A stretch of 64,000 bases of DNA from Neobacillus soli NBRC 102451 (lineage in GTDB: Bacteria > Bacillota > Bacilli > Bacillales > Cytobacillaceae), in assembly GCF_001591665.1 (NCBI RefSeq), contig NZ_BCVI01000048.1, forward strand, positions 31,456 to 95,455. The letters are read 5' to 3'. The translations under genes and the position numbers were made by a program. A model generated the notes under the pieces. The model had not been told where the DNA came from. It did not search any database and worked only from the letters and a program-made list of their open reading frames with translations. This document shows positions 19,263-27,148 of the stretch, in pieces (within the stretch, counting starts at the first letter, position 1; each line of letters starts with the position of its first letter).

Positions 19263-20097
19263 CTCATCCTATCCATATCCAGTTCTATATATGAATAATG
19301 ACGATTACATAGAATCTAGTTTCCATACGAATATTCATGTATATGAATCGTTTGGGGAAGTAAAAGTTCGTGCCGATTTTACATTGGAGAATAGTGGTTT
19401 AACTAGTTTAATTGAGAGTGATTTAGCTGTGTATCTAATTCATATTGAATGTCCTCAGACTAGTTTCCGAAAGACTTTCCAAACCAATAAAAAAAGTTAT
19501 GATATTACCATCCCTACGAACCATTTGCGTGGGAAAATTGCCATTCATTCATTTATTCTGGCAAAAGAAAAAATAGAAACCTATCAAAATGACCTGTTAA
19601 ACGAGTGGTTTAAAGATGTACCTATTTCGTTTGAAAAGGGAAATTTCCTAGCAATTGGGGATGCAATAGAAACTAATTTATTTGAAGACAATATGGAATT
19701 ATTGGATTTACCTTCTATAGCAAAGGTAACGAAATCACTTAAAAATGAATTCATGGAAGTTGATATCCATACCAATATTATTACGATTTCTCTTCCAGAA
19801 TATGAATATAGCCAGTACGCAACCAATGCTAATTCAAGATTAAAAAATACCATTATATCAACAGTAATCGTCCCTGGTTTGGTATTTGTATTCTCTAAAA
19901 TTAATGAAAATAGGGAAGACCTTAAAGAATATACTTGGTTTCAGGTGTTGGAAAAAATCTTTGTGGAAAATCATGTTCGAATTGAAGATGTGGGAACAGA
20001 TTCACTTTCAGCACTAAAAGCTGCACAAATGGTACTAAGAAAGCCACTAAAAACTAGTTTTGAAGAAATTGAGAAACTCAATAAACTGGAGGATTAA
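19252..20097 (+). CDS. Protein of unknown function, second gene of the GHKL operon
   Basis: ATG 19252 lies behind GGAGGTGGAACTAT and overlaps the end of the ATPase gene, so the two are probably translationally coupled. The 281-residue product starts MKINSSYPYPVLYMNNDDYI and looks beta-rich in the first half (a SocA- or capsid-like sandwich is possible but not shown), with helices near the C-terminus. No motif, signal peptide or membrane segment is visible and I do not recognise the family. The third gene starts 2 bases after its stop. Tight packing makes it likely that all three products work together. Confidence 0.65.
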   Translation: MKINSSYPYPVLYMNNDDYIESSFHTNIHVYESFGEVKVRADFTLENSGLTSLIESDLAVYLIHIECPQTSFRKTFQTNKKSYDITIPTNHLRGKIAIHSFILAKEKIETYQNDLLNEWFKDVPISFEKGNFLAIGDAIETNLFEDNMELLDLPSIAKVTKSLKNEFMEVDIHTNIITISLPEYEYSQYATNANSRLKNTIISTVIVPGLVFVFSKINENREDLKEYTWFQVLEKIFVENHVRIEDVGTDSLSALKAAQMVLRKPLKTSFEEIEKLNKLED

Positions 20098-20099
20098 AG

Positions 20100-20882
20100 T
20101 TGAAATTAAAATTCATTTCGGATGAAACATTAATGGATTTAAGAACGAACTTCGATGCGTATAAAGATCATTATTATTCCTTAGATACCAACTGGTTTGA
20201 TCACTATTTTAATGAAGAGGGAAAAGTGATTGAATCAAAGATTGAGTTTGAAATGCCCTTGTTAAACATTAATGAGGACTACGCTCAAAGCGATAAGGAA
20301 AATGTAAAAATTATCTATGATTCACTGAACCATCTAACTATTTCGCAAGCAACACAGGAAAGACTATGGTCAGGGTTGGCCCATTTACAATTTAGGGATT
20401 TTTCCTACTATCGGTTGAAAAATGAATTACAAAAGAAAAACGATACTCGGCTCAATACCGCGCTGTTTTTTAAAAATGGTAATAAACGATCACTTTTTGT
20501 CCATATACTAGCGCGATTATGGTGGGTAGGATATATGACATATGACGATTCCAATAGGAGCAATCCATACTGGTTAACGGATTTTTTCTGTGAAAAGGAT
20601 TTTTCCGCAAGATGTGTTGTATTTTTTTCTAGTAACTTTACTTCTAATCAGAATATCACTAAGGGGATCTTGAAATCGTTAATTAAACTTCAGAACATTG
20701 GAGTTTCAATTAAACGAGATCATTTTGTCCAGGCTAATAAATATTTAAATGTTGTTGGTGGAGCACTTATTTTGGATATGCTTACGACTGAAGAAATTGA
20801 GGAAATGGTTGATAAATACCTGTACAAATATTTTGGCTTAAAGACTCACGGACAAAAGGATGAGGTAACATTATCATCATAA
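20100..20882 (+). CDS. Protein of unknown function, third gene of the GHKL operon (DUF6339-like)
   Basis: The TTG start at 20100 is set 7 bases after GGAGG. The 260-residue protein contains ERLWSGLAHLQFRDFSYYRL and HILARLWWVGYMTYD, which resemble proteins I remember as DUF6339; this was not checked. That family often occurs in defence islands beside an ATPase. No catalytic motif is evident. A hairpin 20 bases downstream ends the operon. I infer an effector or specificity role, without direct evidence. Confidence 0.6.
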   Translation: MKLKFISDETLMDLRTNFDAYKDHYYSLDTNWFDHYFNEEGKVIESKIEFEMPLLNINEDYAQSDKENVKIIYDSLNHLTISQATQERLWSGLAHLQFRDFSYYRLKNELQKKNDTRLNTALFFKNGNKRSLFVHILARLWWVGYMTYDDSNRSNPYWLTDFFCEKDFSARCVVFFSSNFTSNQNITKGILKSLIKLQNIGVSIKRDHFVQANKYLNVVGGALILDMLTTEEIEEMVDKYLYKYFGLKTHGQKDEVTLSS

Positions 20883-20900
20883 TTATTGTAAATCACTATG

Positions 20901-20930
20901 AAAGAGCTACTCATGATTATGTAGCTCTTT
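20901..20930 (+). terminator. Hairpin at the end of the GHKL operon
   Basis: AAAGAGCTAC (20901-20910) is a perfect inverted repeat of GTAGCTCTTT (20921-20930) around a 10-base loop. There is only a weak T-run. Confidence 0.65.
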
Positions 20931-20978
20931 GGTGGTTTATGCTGATTATTTAGGACGACGGAAAAGGACTTCCAGACT

Positions 20979-21212
20979 TTAAAGCTTAAAACTTCCAAAA
21001 TGTACATAGTGCTTTTCCGTTATGTATCTGTCAAAGATGGATATCTCTTTATCCCTAATATCGACACGTATTTCCTGCAGAACATCTGAATAGCCTTCAA
21101 AATAGTAGGAGTCCCCGCTACAATAATCATAGGTAATATTAGTAAAGCCGTTTTCCTTTAAAAAAGTGGTCATTTTTTTGACCATTTCTTTCTCCACTCT
21201 TTTCAAATTCAT
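20979..21212 (-). CDS. Small protein of unknown function, overlapping or frameshifted from the upstream gene
   Basis: The 77-residue frame begins MNLKRVEKEMVKKMTTFLKE at 21212 and overlaps the end of the minus-strand gene at 21139-21450 by 74 bases. A GGAGA touches the ATG, too close for normal initiation. The preceding gene's last residues look less ordered than the rest. A single frameshift around 21180-21215 that split one gene of about 155 codons is therefore as likely as two overlapping genes. No family was recognised. Confidence 0.45.
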   Translation of the reverse strand: MNLKRVEKEMVKKMTTFLKENGFTNITYDYCSGDSYYFEGYSDVLQEIRVDIRDKEISIFDRYITEKHYVHFGSFKL

Positions 21213-21450
21213 TCTCCGGTGTTTCTTTGTTACTTAAATAAGTAATAAACGGCTTTCCACTTTCTAATGGGTATATCCATACCTCATCAAATCCGCTGCC
21301 ATTTACAAAAGGATATTTTATTTTTAGCAAATCGAGTGCAAGTTCCTCTGTTTCTGCTGTGATAAAACCCAAGACTTGAAAGTTTTCATACTCTTCTTCA
21401 TTAGGCGCTATAGTAACTCCATCGGGGCAAATAATGATCCACTCCTTCAT
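21139..21450 (-). CDS. Small protein of unknown function
   Basis: ATG at 21450 follows AGGGAGTATAGAAT, a good ribosome site. The 103-residue product starts MKEWIIICPDGVTIAPNEEE and is well formed to about residue 78 (FITYLSNKETPE). After that the composition becomes lysine- and arginine-rich as it overlaps the next frame. It is acidic, soluble and without motifs. Its orientation is opposite to the flanking defence operons. See the overlapping ORF for the frameshift alternative. Confidence 0.5.
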   Translation of the reverse strand: MKEWIIICPDGVTIAPNEEEYENFQVLGFITAETEELALDLLKIKYPFVNGSGFDEVWIYPLESGKPFITYLSNKETPENEFEKSGERNGQKNDHFFKGKRLY

Positions 21451-21666
21451 ATTCTATACTCCCTGTTCTATTCAAAATTTTTTGGTTTTGAATGTTCTCA
21501 ATATGGTTTGGATCATCATTGACCATTTTCTTCATTCATAGTCAAGGTTTGGTGAAGAAACGTTTTATAATTTGGCGCCAATTGTAGGATAGGAAATTGA
21601 TAATTTTCACAATTTGTATTTCCATTGGTTATAATAAGGTTATAAATATTTTGGAGGTACCACAAA

Positions 21667-21993
21667 ATGCCTATTTACAACAAACTCGTTCGTGATCGGA
21701 TTCCAGAAATTATTGAATCAGGTGGTAAAACTTGTTCTACCGCAATTCTAAATAATGAAGAATACATAAAAGAACTAAAAAACAAGAGTTTTGAAGAACT
21801 TGAAGAGTATGTTAATGCCGATAATGATAAGGATGCAATTGAAGAGTTAGCAGATTTACTAGAAATTATCCACGCCCTTGCAGAATGTCATGGTGCATCA
21901 ATTGAAAAAGTCGAAGAAGTTCGACAAAAGAAGGCTGCAAAGCGGGGGGCCTTTAAGGTAAAGATATTTTTAATTGAGGTTGAAGATGAGTAA
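21667..21993 (+). CDS. MazG-like nucleotide pyrophosphohydrolase
   Basis: The 108-residue protein starts MPIYNKLVRDRIPEIIESGG and carries EELADLLEIIHALAE, the all-alpha MazG-like pattern (acidic ExxD helix) that binds magnesium and a nucleoside triphosphate. Members hydrolyse NTPs or dNTPs to monophosphates. The ribosome site GGAGGTACCACAAA and a TATAAT near 21631 precede it. Its stop codon overlaps the ATG of the PLD-helicase gene. Coupling of a nucleotide-degrading enzyme to a helicase suggests a two-protein anti-phage or housecleaning unit. That link is inference. Confidence 0.75.
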   Translation: MPIYNKLVRDRIPEIIESGGKTCSTAILNNEEYIKELKNKSFEELEEYVNADNDKDAIEELADLLEIIHALAECHGASIEKVEEVRQKKAAKRGAFKVKIFLIEVEDE

Positions 21994-24280
21994 GGTCCAG
22001 CTAATAATAAGGGATCTAGGGAATCATTTAATAGACAAGCTAGAAGAAGCTTCGACCATATGTATTCTTACGTCTTTTATAATGAATTCTGGAGTACATT
22101 TTTTAAAAGAGGGCCTAAAAAGAGCCGCAGAAAATGGAGCGGACATTAAGATTTGCACCGGTGATTATCTATATATAACACAGCCCGATGCTCTTGATGA
22201 AATGCTTTCAATTGATAGCCGAATTAAAACCCGAATTTGGAAAAGTAATGGTGTATCGTTCCATCCAAAAGCCTATATGTTTCAATCAAGTGAGCATGAC
22301 TTCTTGTTTGTTGGTTCTTCTAATCTATCGAAGTCAGCACTTAATCATGGCGTTGAATGGAATTTATCAGTAAGTGATGAGCAGGAAGTCTTTGATGAAG
22401 CGCAATCAGAATTTCTGAAACTTTTTTATGCTGAACAAACAGTACCATTAAATAAGGAAACCTTAGAGGAATATAGAGTTAATTTTAATAAATATCAACA
22501 AAAATATCCGAATCTGACTCAAAAGTTGACGGAACTTGAAGAATTAGATTTAATGCTCCCTTCGAATAAAGAGATTCCAGACCAGCCTGAAATAATCATT
22601 GAACCTCCTGTACAATATGGGGAAATACAGCCGCGTTTTGCTCAAATTGAGGCTCTTGAGGAGTTAAACAATACTCTGGAAGAACAGTATAATAAGGCAC
22701 TTGTTGTCATGGCGACTGGATTAGGAAAGACCTACTTGGCTGCATTTTTTTCGGAAAACTTTAAAAAAATCCTGTTTATTGCTCATCGTGAAGAGATTCT
22801 CAACCAAGCTAAAGATTCCTTTACGAAAATTATGCCGGAAAAACGGTATGGTATATATAACGGTAAGGCAAAAGAGACACATGCTGATGCTATTTTTGCT
22901 TCAATATATACTCTTAGTATGAAAGCTCATCTTGAGCAATTTCAACCGGATGAATTTGATTTAATCATTGTTGATGAATTTCATCATGCCGCGGCTGACT
23001 CCTATAAAAGGGCTATAGATTATTTTCAACCCAAGTTTTTATTAGGGATAACAGCGACACCTGAAAGAAATGATAACAAGGATGTTTATGCTATATGTGA
23101 TGGTAACGTTGCATTCCGACTCGATTTTCTTGAAGCGATTCAAAGAAGGTGGTTATCTCCATTTAACTATTTTGGCGTGTATGATGATACGGACTATAGC
23201 CAGATTACTTGGTTGGGTAACCGTTATGATGAAGAAGAATTGCTTCGGGCGCAACTAAGAGATGAATTGGCCCAAAAGATCCTTTCGACATGGGAACAGA
23301 AAAAACAGACAAGAAAGATTGGGTTCTGTTCATCTATTAAACAAGCTAACTTTCTATCAAACTATTTTAATGGGAAGGGCTATCGAACGGTTAGCCTTCA
23401 TTCACAGCAAAAGGGTGTCGGTAGAAAGGAAGCAATTTCTCAGCTTTCAAAGGGAGAAATGGATATCATCTTTACAGTTGACCTGTTTAACGAGGGTGTG
23501 GATATTCCAGCGGTCGATACATTGCTGTTTGTTCGCCCGACTGAATCATTAACTGTGTTTACTCAACAAATTGGTCGAGGTCTCCGTTTACACCCAGGTA
23601 AAGAGGCATGTGTAATTATTGATTTAATCGGAAATTATCGGAATGCTGATGTTAAGCTTAGTTTATTTGATACACAGCCACAGGATGGGAAAATTAGAAA
23701 TATTCATCCTAGTGTACCGGACTTTTGTGAAATTGATTTAGATGTAAATGTTATTAATCTTCTGGAAGAAATGGGAAGAAAGAGACAGCCCTGGAGAGAG
23801 AAACTATTTAATGACTATATGGATCTTAAGCGAGAGCTTGGTAGAAGACCCACGTATTTGGAATTGCATTTAAAGGGTGCTTCCGATTCCCCTCATTATA
23901 AACAGGAATTTAAATCATATATTGGGTTTTTAAATTGGGCAAACGAATTATCCGAAGATGAAATTGATGTTTTATCCCGGGGGGGAAATTGGCTAATCGA
24001 AGCAGAAAGAACTGGGATGACGAAAAGTTACAAGATGGTAGTCTTATTGGCAATGCTGGATCGTGGAAAATGGCACTGGTATAAACCCATTACACCAAGA
24101 GAAACAGCTCCATTTTTTCATCAGTTCTTTATGGAAAAAGAGCACCGCAAAAGAATCGACTTTTCCGATAAAGGTGCGCGGAAGTTTTGGGAATATGATG
24201 AAAAGGGTGTTAGTAAATTAATCGCTAACATCCCGATGACGAAATGGAGCGGTAGTTCCAAAGAGTTAATTTCATTTTAA
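21986..24280 (+). CDS. PLD-family plus SF2 helicase fusion, shortened by an in-frame TAA
   Basis: ATG 21986 lies after GAGGTTGAAG and overlaps the MazG gene's stop. The first 170 residues are a phospholipase-D-like nuclease domain: FHPKAYMF (H93, K95) and GSSNLSKSAL. A DEAD/DEAH-type helicase follows with MATGLGKT, ASIYTL, VDEFHHAAAD, GITATPER, VDLFNEGVDIP and FTQQIGRGLRLHPG. The C-terminal part holds LKRELGRRPTYLELHLKGA. TAA 24278-24280 gives 764 residues, yet the same frame runs on for 44 good codons (QFTINFDVAKEDEAVLF...) to TAG 24413-24415. The usual form probably has about 809 residues. One PLD motif normally implies dimerisation. Confidence 0.8.
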   Translation: MSKVQLIIRDLGNHLIDKLEEASTICILTSFIMNSGVHFLKEGLKRAAENGADIKICTGDYLYITQPDALDEMLSIDSRIKTRIWKSNGVSFHPKAYMFQSSEHDFLFVGSSNLSKSALNHGVEWNLSVSDEQEVFDEAQSEFLKLFYAEQTVPLNKETLEEYRVNFNKYQQKYPNLTQKLTELEELDLMLPSNKEIPDQPEIIIEPPVQYGEIQPRFAQIEALEELNNTLEEQYNKALVVMATGLGKTYLAAFFSENFKKILFIAHREEILNQAKDSFTKIMPEKRYGIYNGKAKETHADAIFASIYTLSMKAHLEQFQPDEFDLIIVDEFHHAAADSYKRAIDYFQPKFLLGITATPERNDNKDVYAICDGNVAFRLDFLEAIQRRWLSPFNYFGVYDDTDYSQITWLGNRYDEEELLRAQLRDELAQKILSTWEQKKQTRKIGFCSSIKQANFLSNYFNGKGYRTVSLHSQQKGVGRKEAISQLSKGEMDIIFTVDLFNEGVDIPAVDTLLFVRPTESLTVFTQQIGRGLRLHPGKEACVIIDLIGNYRNADVKLSLFDTQPQDGKIRNIHPSVPDFCEIDLDVNVINLLEEMGRKRQPWREKLFNDYMDLKRELGRRPTYLELHLKGASDSPHYKQEFKSYIGFLNWANELSEDEIDVLSRGGNWLIEAERTGMTKSYKMVVLLAMLDRGKWHWYKPITPRETAPFFHQFFMEKEHRKRIDFSDKGARKFWEYDEKGVSKLIANIPMTKWSGSSKELISF

Positions 24281-24415
24281 CAGGATCAATTTACAATCAA
24301 TTTTGATGTTGCAAAGGAAGATGAGGCTGTCCTTTTTAATTGGACAAAAGAAATATGTGAATTACGTCTTCATTATCACTTTGAGCGAAAGGCAAAAAAT
24401 CCCCGTGTCCATTAG
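24281..24415 (+). other. In-frame extension of the PLD-helicase gene beyond its TAA
   Basis: The 44 codons after the TAA keep the reading frame and an amphipathic helix-like composition (FNWTKEICELRLHYHFERK). This supports a recent nonsense mutation or a read-through product rather than a natural end at 24280. Confidence 0.55.
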
Positions 24416-24456
24416 GCATGGGGTAATTCTTTGGACTATGAGAAAGAAATGCAGTT

Positions 24457-24843
24457 CTATTTCTTCCTCAACACCCCTTTTTTAACAAGATTAATAAGTG
24501 TCCCTTTATTTTTATATCGATTATAAGCAATTAATCTATTCAAATCTTTAATGGTTAATTTTGCTGGATCAATGGCCAGTGCGAATTCATTACTCACCTT
24601 ATCGATTAAAGAGAGGGCATATTCAATCTGTTTTGCTGTTAATGTGTAATCTTCTTGATCCGCTGTATGATTAGGATTATCTTGGTCATGGCTTGTGGTC
24701 TGTAATGCCGCAGCATGTTCTTTTATCTTGGCATCTACTAATGCCTCAACTTCCTCATGGTTAACATATTGGACAGCTGGCTGGGCCGGTTTTTGTTCTG
24801 ATTTAAATAATTTATCGAGGATTCCTTTAAACAATTTTTCCAC
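24457..24843 (-). CDS. Small hypothetical protein
   Basis: The 128-residue frame starts with GTG at 24843 and a poor ribosome site. It begins MEKLFKGILDKLFKSEQKPA, has a charged, Gln/Ala-rich middle (a possible coiled coil at about 28-50) and a C-terminal alpha-helical part, EYALSLIDKVSNEFALAIDP, then a basic tail. It lies convergent to the PLD-helicase. No family was recognised. Confidence 0.55.
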   Translation of the reverse strand: MEKLFKGILDKLFKSEQKPAQPAVQYVNHEEVEALVDAKIKEHAAALQTTSHDQDNPNHTADQEDYTLTAKQIEYALSLIDKVSNEFALAIDPAKLTIKDLNRLIAYNRYKNKGTLINLVKKGVLRKK

Positions 24844-25032
24844 TCCGCTTCTAAGAGTTCTTAACGTTTTCCATGTATGAAAAGAAAAGCTTCCATTCTA
24901 TTATTAAAATAAAATCGTGGAAAGGCAATGCTTTTGGAAGAATTTTGTTTAATTGAGTCGAATTATTTTAGAAAAACAAGTTTAATTTTACAAAATATTA
25001 GTAAATGTATCAGACCAACGCACTATTTGTAG

Positions 25033-25038
25033 TATAAT
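25033..25038 (+). promoter_or_regulatory. -10 box of the NERD-helicase gene
   Basis: TATAAT at 25033-25038 lies 31 bases before the chosen ATG. No good -35 was seen. The box overlaps an upstream ATG at 25037, which argues that the true start is ATG 25070. Confidence 0.5.
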
Positions 25039-25069
25039 GGTGGAAAATGCAAATTTTGGAGCGGTCACT

Positions 25070-26977
25070 ATGGCAATTACAATTCCCGATACAATTCGAT
25101 CATCTGCCACCACTGGGGAGAGATTATTATTCCGAACGCTGAAAACCTATCTGCCGGATGATTATATAGTTTACTATGAACCGGAAATTCAGGGGAGGAG
25201 ACCCGATTTTGTGATTATCGGCCCAGATCTTGGACTCGTGGTTTTGGAAGTAAAGGATTATACCAGAAATACACTCCTCCAGATTAACCATGAGGAATGG
25301 CATATTGTGGCTGCTTCCGGTGAACAAACGATTATAAAAAGTCCAATAAAACAAGCCAGGGATAATATGTTCCTTGTGGTCGATGTACTGAAAAAAGATA
25401 AGAATCTAATCCAATTAGATGGTAAATACAAATTTAGTCTAAAGTTCCCCTATGGTCATGGAGTCGTTTTTACAAGGATGAACTCGAAAGATTTTATTAA
25501 AGACGGTCTTTATACAGTTATAGAACCTAATCTATGTTTAACAAGGGATGAGATTGATTCCGAAAAAGATGAATTTTCAGATGGAATCCTGATGGAAAAG
25601 ATCTTAAATATGTTTGTTGTTCCATATCGATTAAAAGAGCCGCTTTCTTTTGAGGACATTAATGCGATTCGCTATCATTTATTCCCTGAAGTTCGCATTA
25701 GTGCTGAATTTAAAGCACCAGTCCCGTATCAAGATCAACTTTTGTTATCCCTTCATGATATCAAGACAATGGATCTGCACCAGGAGAATTTGGCGAAGCA
25801 GATTGGTGATAAAAACCGGTTGATTCGAGGGGTGGCGGGAAGCGGGAAAACGATTATTTTGGCCAGTCGGGCAAAGATGTTGTCGAAACAGAATCCTGAT
25901 TGGAAGATTTTAATCCTCTGCTACAATATTTCATTGGCGAATTCCATCCAGCAAATGATCAATCATATGCTGAATGAGCCGGAGGACTTATTTGATCTCG
26001 ATCCAAATAGGAAAACAGTCCAAAATCAACGCATCATCGTTCGAAATTTTCATTCGTGGTTAAAGAATGATTTAAAGATAAGGGAGCAGCAACTTCCAGA
26101 AATCATTGAAAAAATTGAGAAGAAGGAAGCGATTCTGCCAGTCTATGATGCGATATTAATTGATGAGGGACAGGATTTTGGGGCAGATTGGCTTCGACTG
26201 GTGAGTTTACTTATCAATGCAGATACCCAATCGCTTTTATTAGTAGAGGATCGAGCACAGACGATTTATAAACGAAAACGCTCATATTTACAGGATACCG
26301 GTTTAAGCTTTCAAGGGAGATCAAAGGTGTTGTCGATTAACTATCGGAATACCTCACAGATTGTAAAGTTTGCCTGGGATTTTTTCCGTGAGCATTCGAT
26401 GTTTAAAAACAAAGTAGTTAATCGTAATCTTGAAGGTGAAATAATTGCCCCGCAAAGTACCAAACGAAAAGGACCAGAACCGGGTATCGTCAAAGCGGCT
26501 AATTTCTTTGACGAAATGAGACTGGTTGCCAGACAAATCAAGAAGCTCCATGAAGAGCGAAAAGTTCCTCTAGATGAGATGTTGATTTTATACAGGGTGA
26601 AGCGGACGCATAAATACCCGGTTGTCGATATTATTAAACGCTCTCTGGGCGATGCGGGCCTGCCGTTCTTTTGGATTACAGAAAGCGATGTTTCGAAGCG
26701 ATCCTTTAGGAAAGAAGATGGCAAGGTCAAGATCAGTACCATCGATAGCAGCAAGGGCTTAGATTTTCGTGCTGTTTTCATTGTTAACGTCGATTCGATG
26801 CCATTTCCATTGGAGGACGATAAGGAGAGAGAGGTTTCCTTGTTCTATATTGGAATGACTAGGGCGAAGGAATATCTTTGCTTGTCATACTCGGGCGAAT
26901 CGGAATTTACAAAGTATCTGGATCAAATCATCCATAATAGGCACAGCAAAAAGGCTGAGATTGTGAACATCAATTAA
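25070..26977 (+). CDS. NERD-domain superfamily 1 helicase
   Basis: ATG 25070 is chosen because GGAG (25057-25060) is 9 bases before it. The 635-residue protein starts with a NERD nuclease-related domain: GRRPDFVII and LVVLEVKDY, where D46, E60 and K62 form a PD-(D/E)XK site. A UvrD-type helicase follows: GVAGSGKT near 255, LIDEGQDFG, VEDRAQTIYKR, STIDSSKGLDF and LFYIGMTRAKEYL. The fusion predicts a DNA translocase with an attached nuclease. It is a single-gene unit with its own promoter at the end of the defence island. Similar NERD-helicases occur in known defence loci. Confidence 0.85.
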   Translation: MAITIPDTIRSSATTGERLLFRTLKTYLPDDYIVYYEPEIQGRRPDFVIIGPDLGLVVLEVKDYTRNTLLQINHEEWHIVAASGEQTIIKSPIKQARDNMFLVVDVLKKDKNLIQLDGKYKFSLKFPYGHGVVFTRMNSKDFIKDGLYTVIEPNLCLTRDEIDSEKDEFSDGILMEKILNMFVVPYRLKEPLSFEDINAIRYHLFPEVRISAEFKAPVPYQDQLLLSLHDIKTMDLHQENLAKQIGDKNRLIRGVAGSGKTIILASRAKMLSKQNPDWKILILCYNISLANSIQQMINHMLNEPEDLFDLDPNRKTVQNQRIIVRNFHSWLKNDLKIREQQLPEIIEKIEKKEAILPVYDAILIDEGQDFGADWLRLVSLLINADTQSLLLVEDRAQTIYKRKRSYLQDTGLSFQGRSKVLSINYRNTSQIVKFAWDFFREHSMFKNKVVNRNLEGEIIAPQSTKRKGPEPGIVKAANFFDEMRLVARQIKKLHEERKVPLDEMLILYRVKRTHKYPVVDIIKRSLGDAGLPFFWITESDVSKRSFRKEDGKVKISTIDSSKGLDFRAVFIVNVDSMPFPLEDDKEREVSLFYIGMTRAKEYLCLSYSGESEFTKYLDQIIHNRHSKKAEIVNIN

Positions 26978-27006
26978 AAATAATCTAAGTTCAATTAAAA
27001 ATATTA

Positions 27007-27050
27007 AGAGCGTGTTTTGATCAATCTATTTTTTCAAAATACGCTCTTTC
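27007..27050. repeat. Inverted-repeat element, family D (copy 1), possible bidirectional terminator
   Basis: AGAGCGTGTTTTGATCA and TCAAAATACGCTCT form a stem. The same sequence with the same left flank (TTCAATTAAA, ATATTAA) recurs at 59442-59488. Here it separates the convergent NERD-helicase and HTH genes. Confidence 0.65.
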
Positions 27051-27148
27051 TGATATCTTTTTTAAGGCCATTTCTGTTATATTGACTGAAAATATCTTTT
27101 ATTAAAGAATTCCTTACATCAAGCTGCGGCAATATACTGGTTGTGTTC

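Noticed and set aside
23070..23552. Alternative-frame openings inside the PLD-helicase
   Set aside because: Shadows of a gene whose helicase motifs are complete in the main frame.
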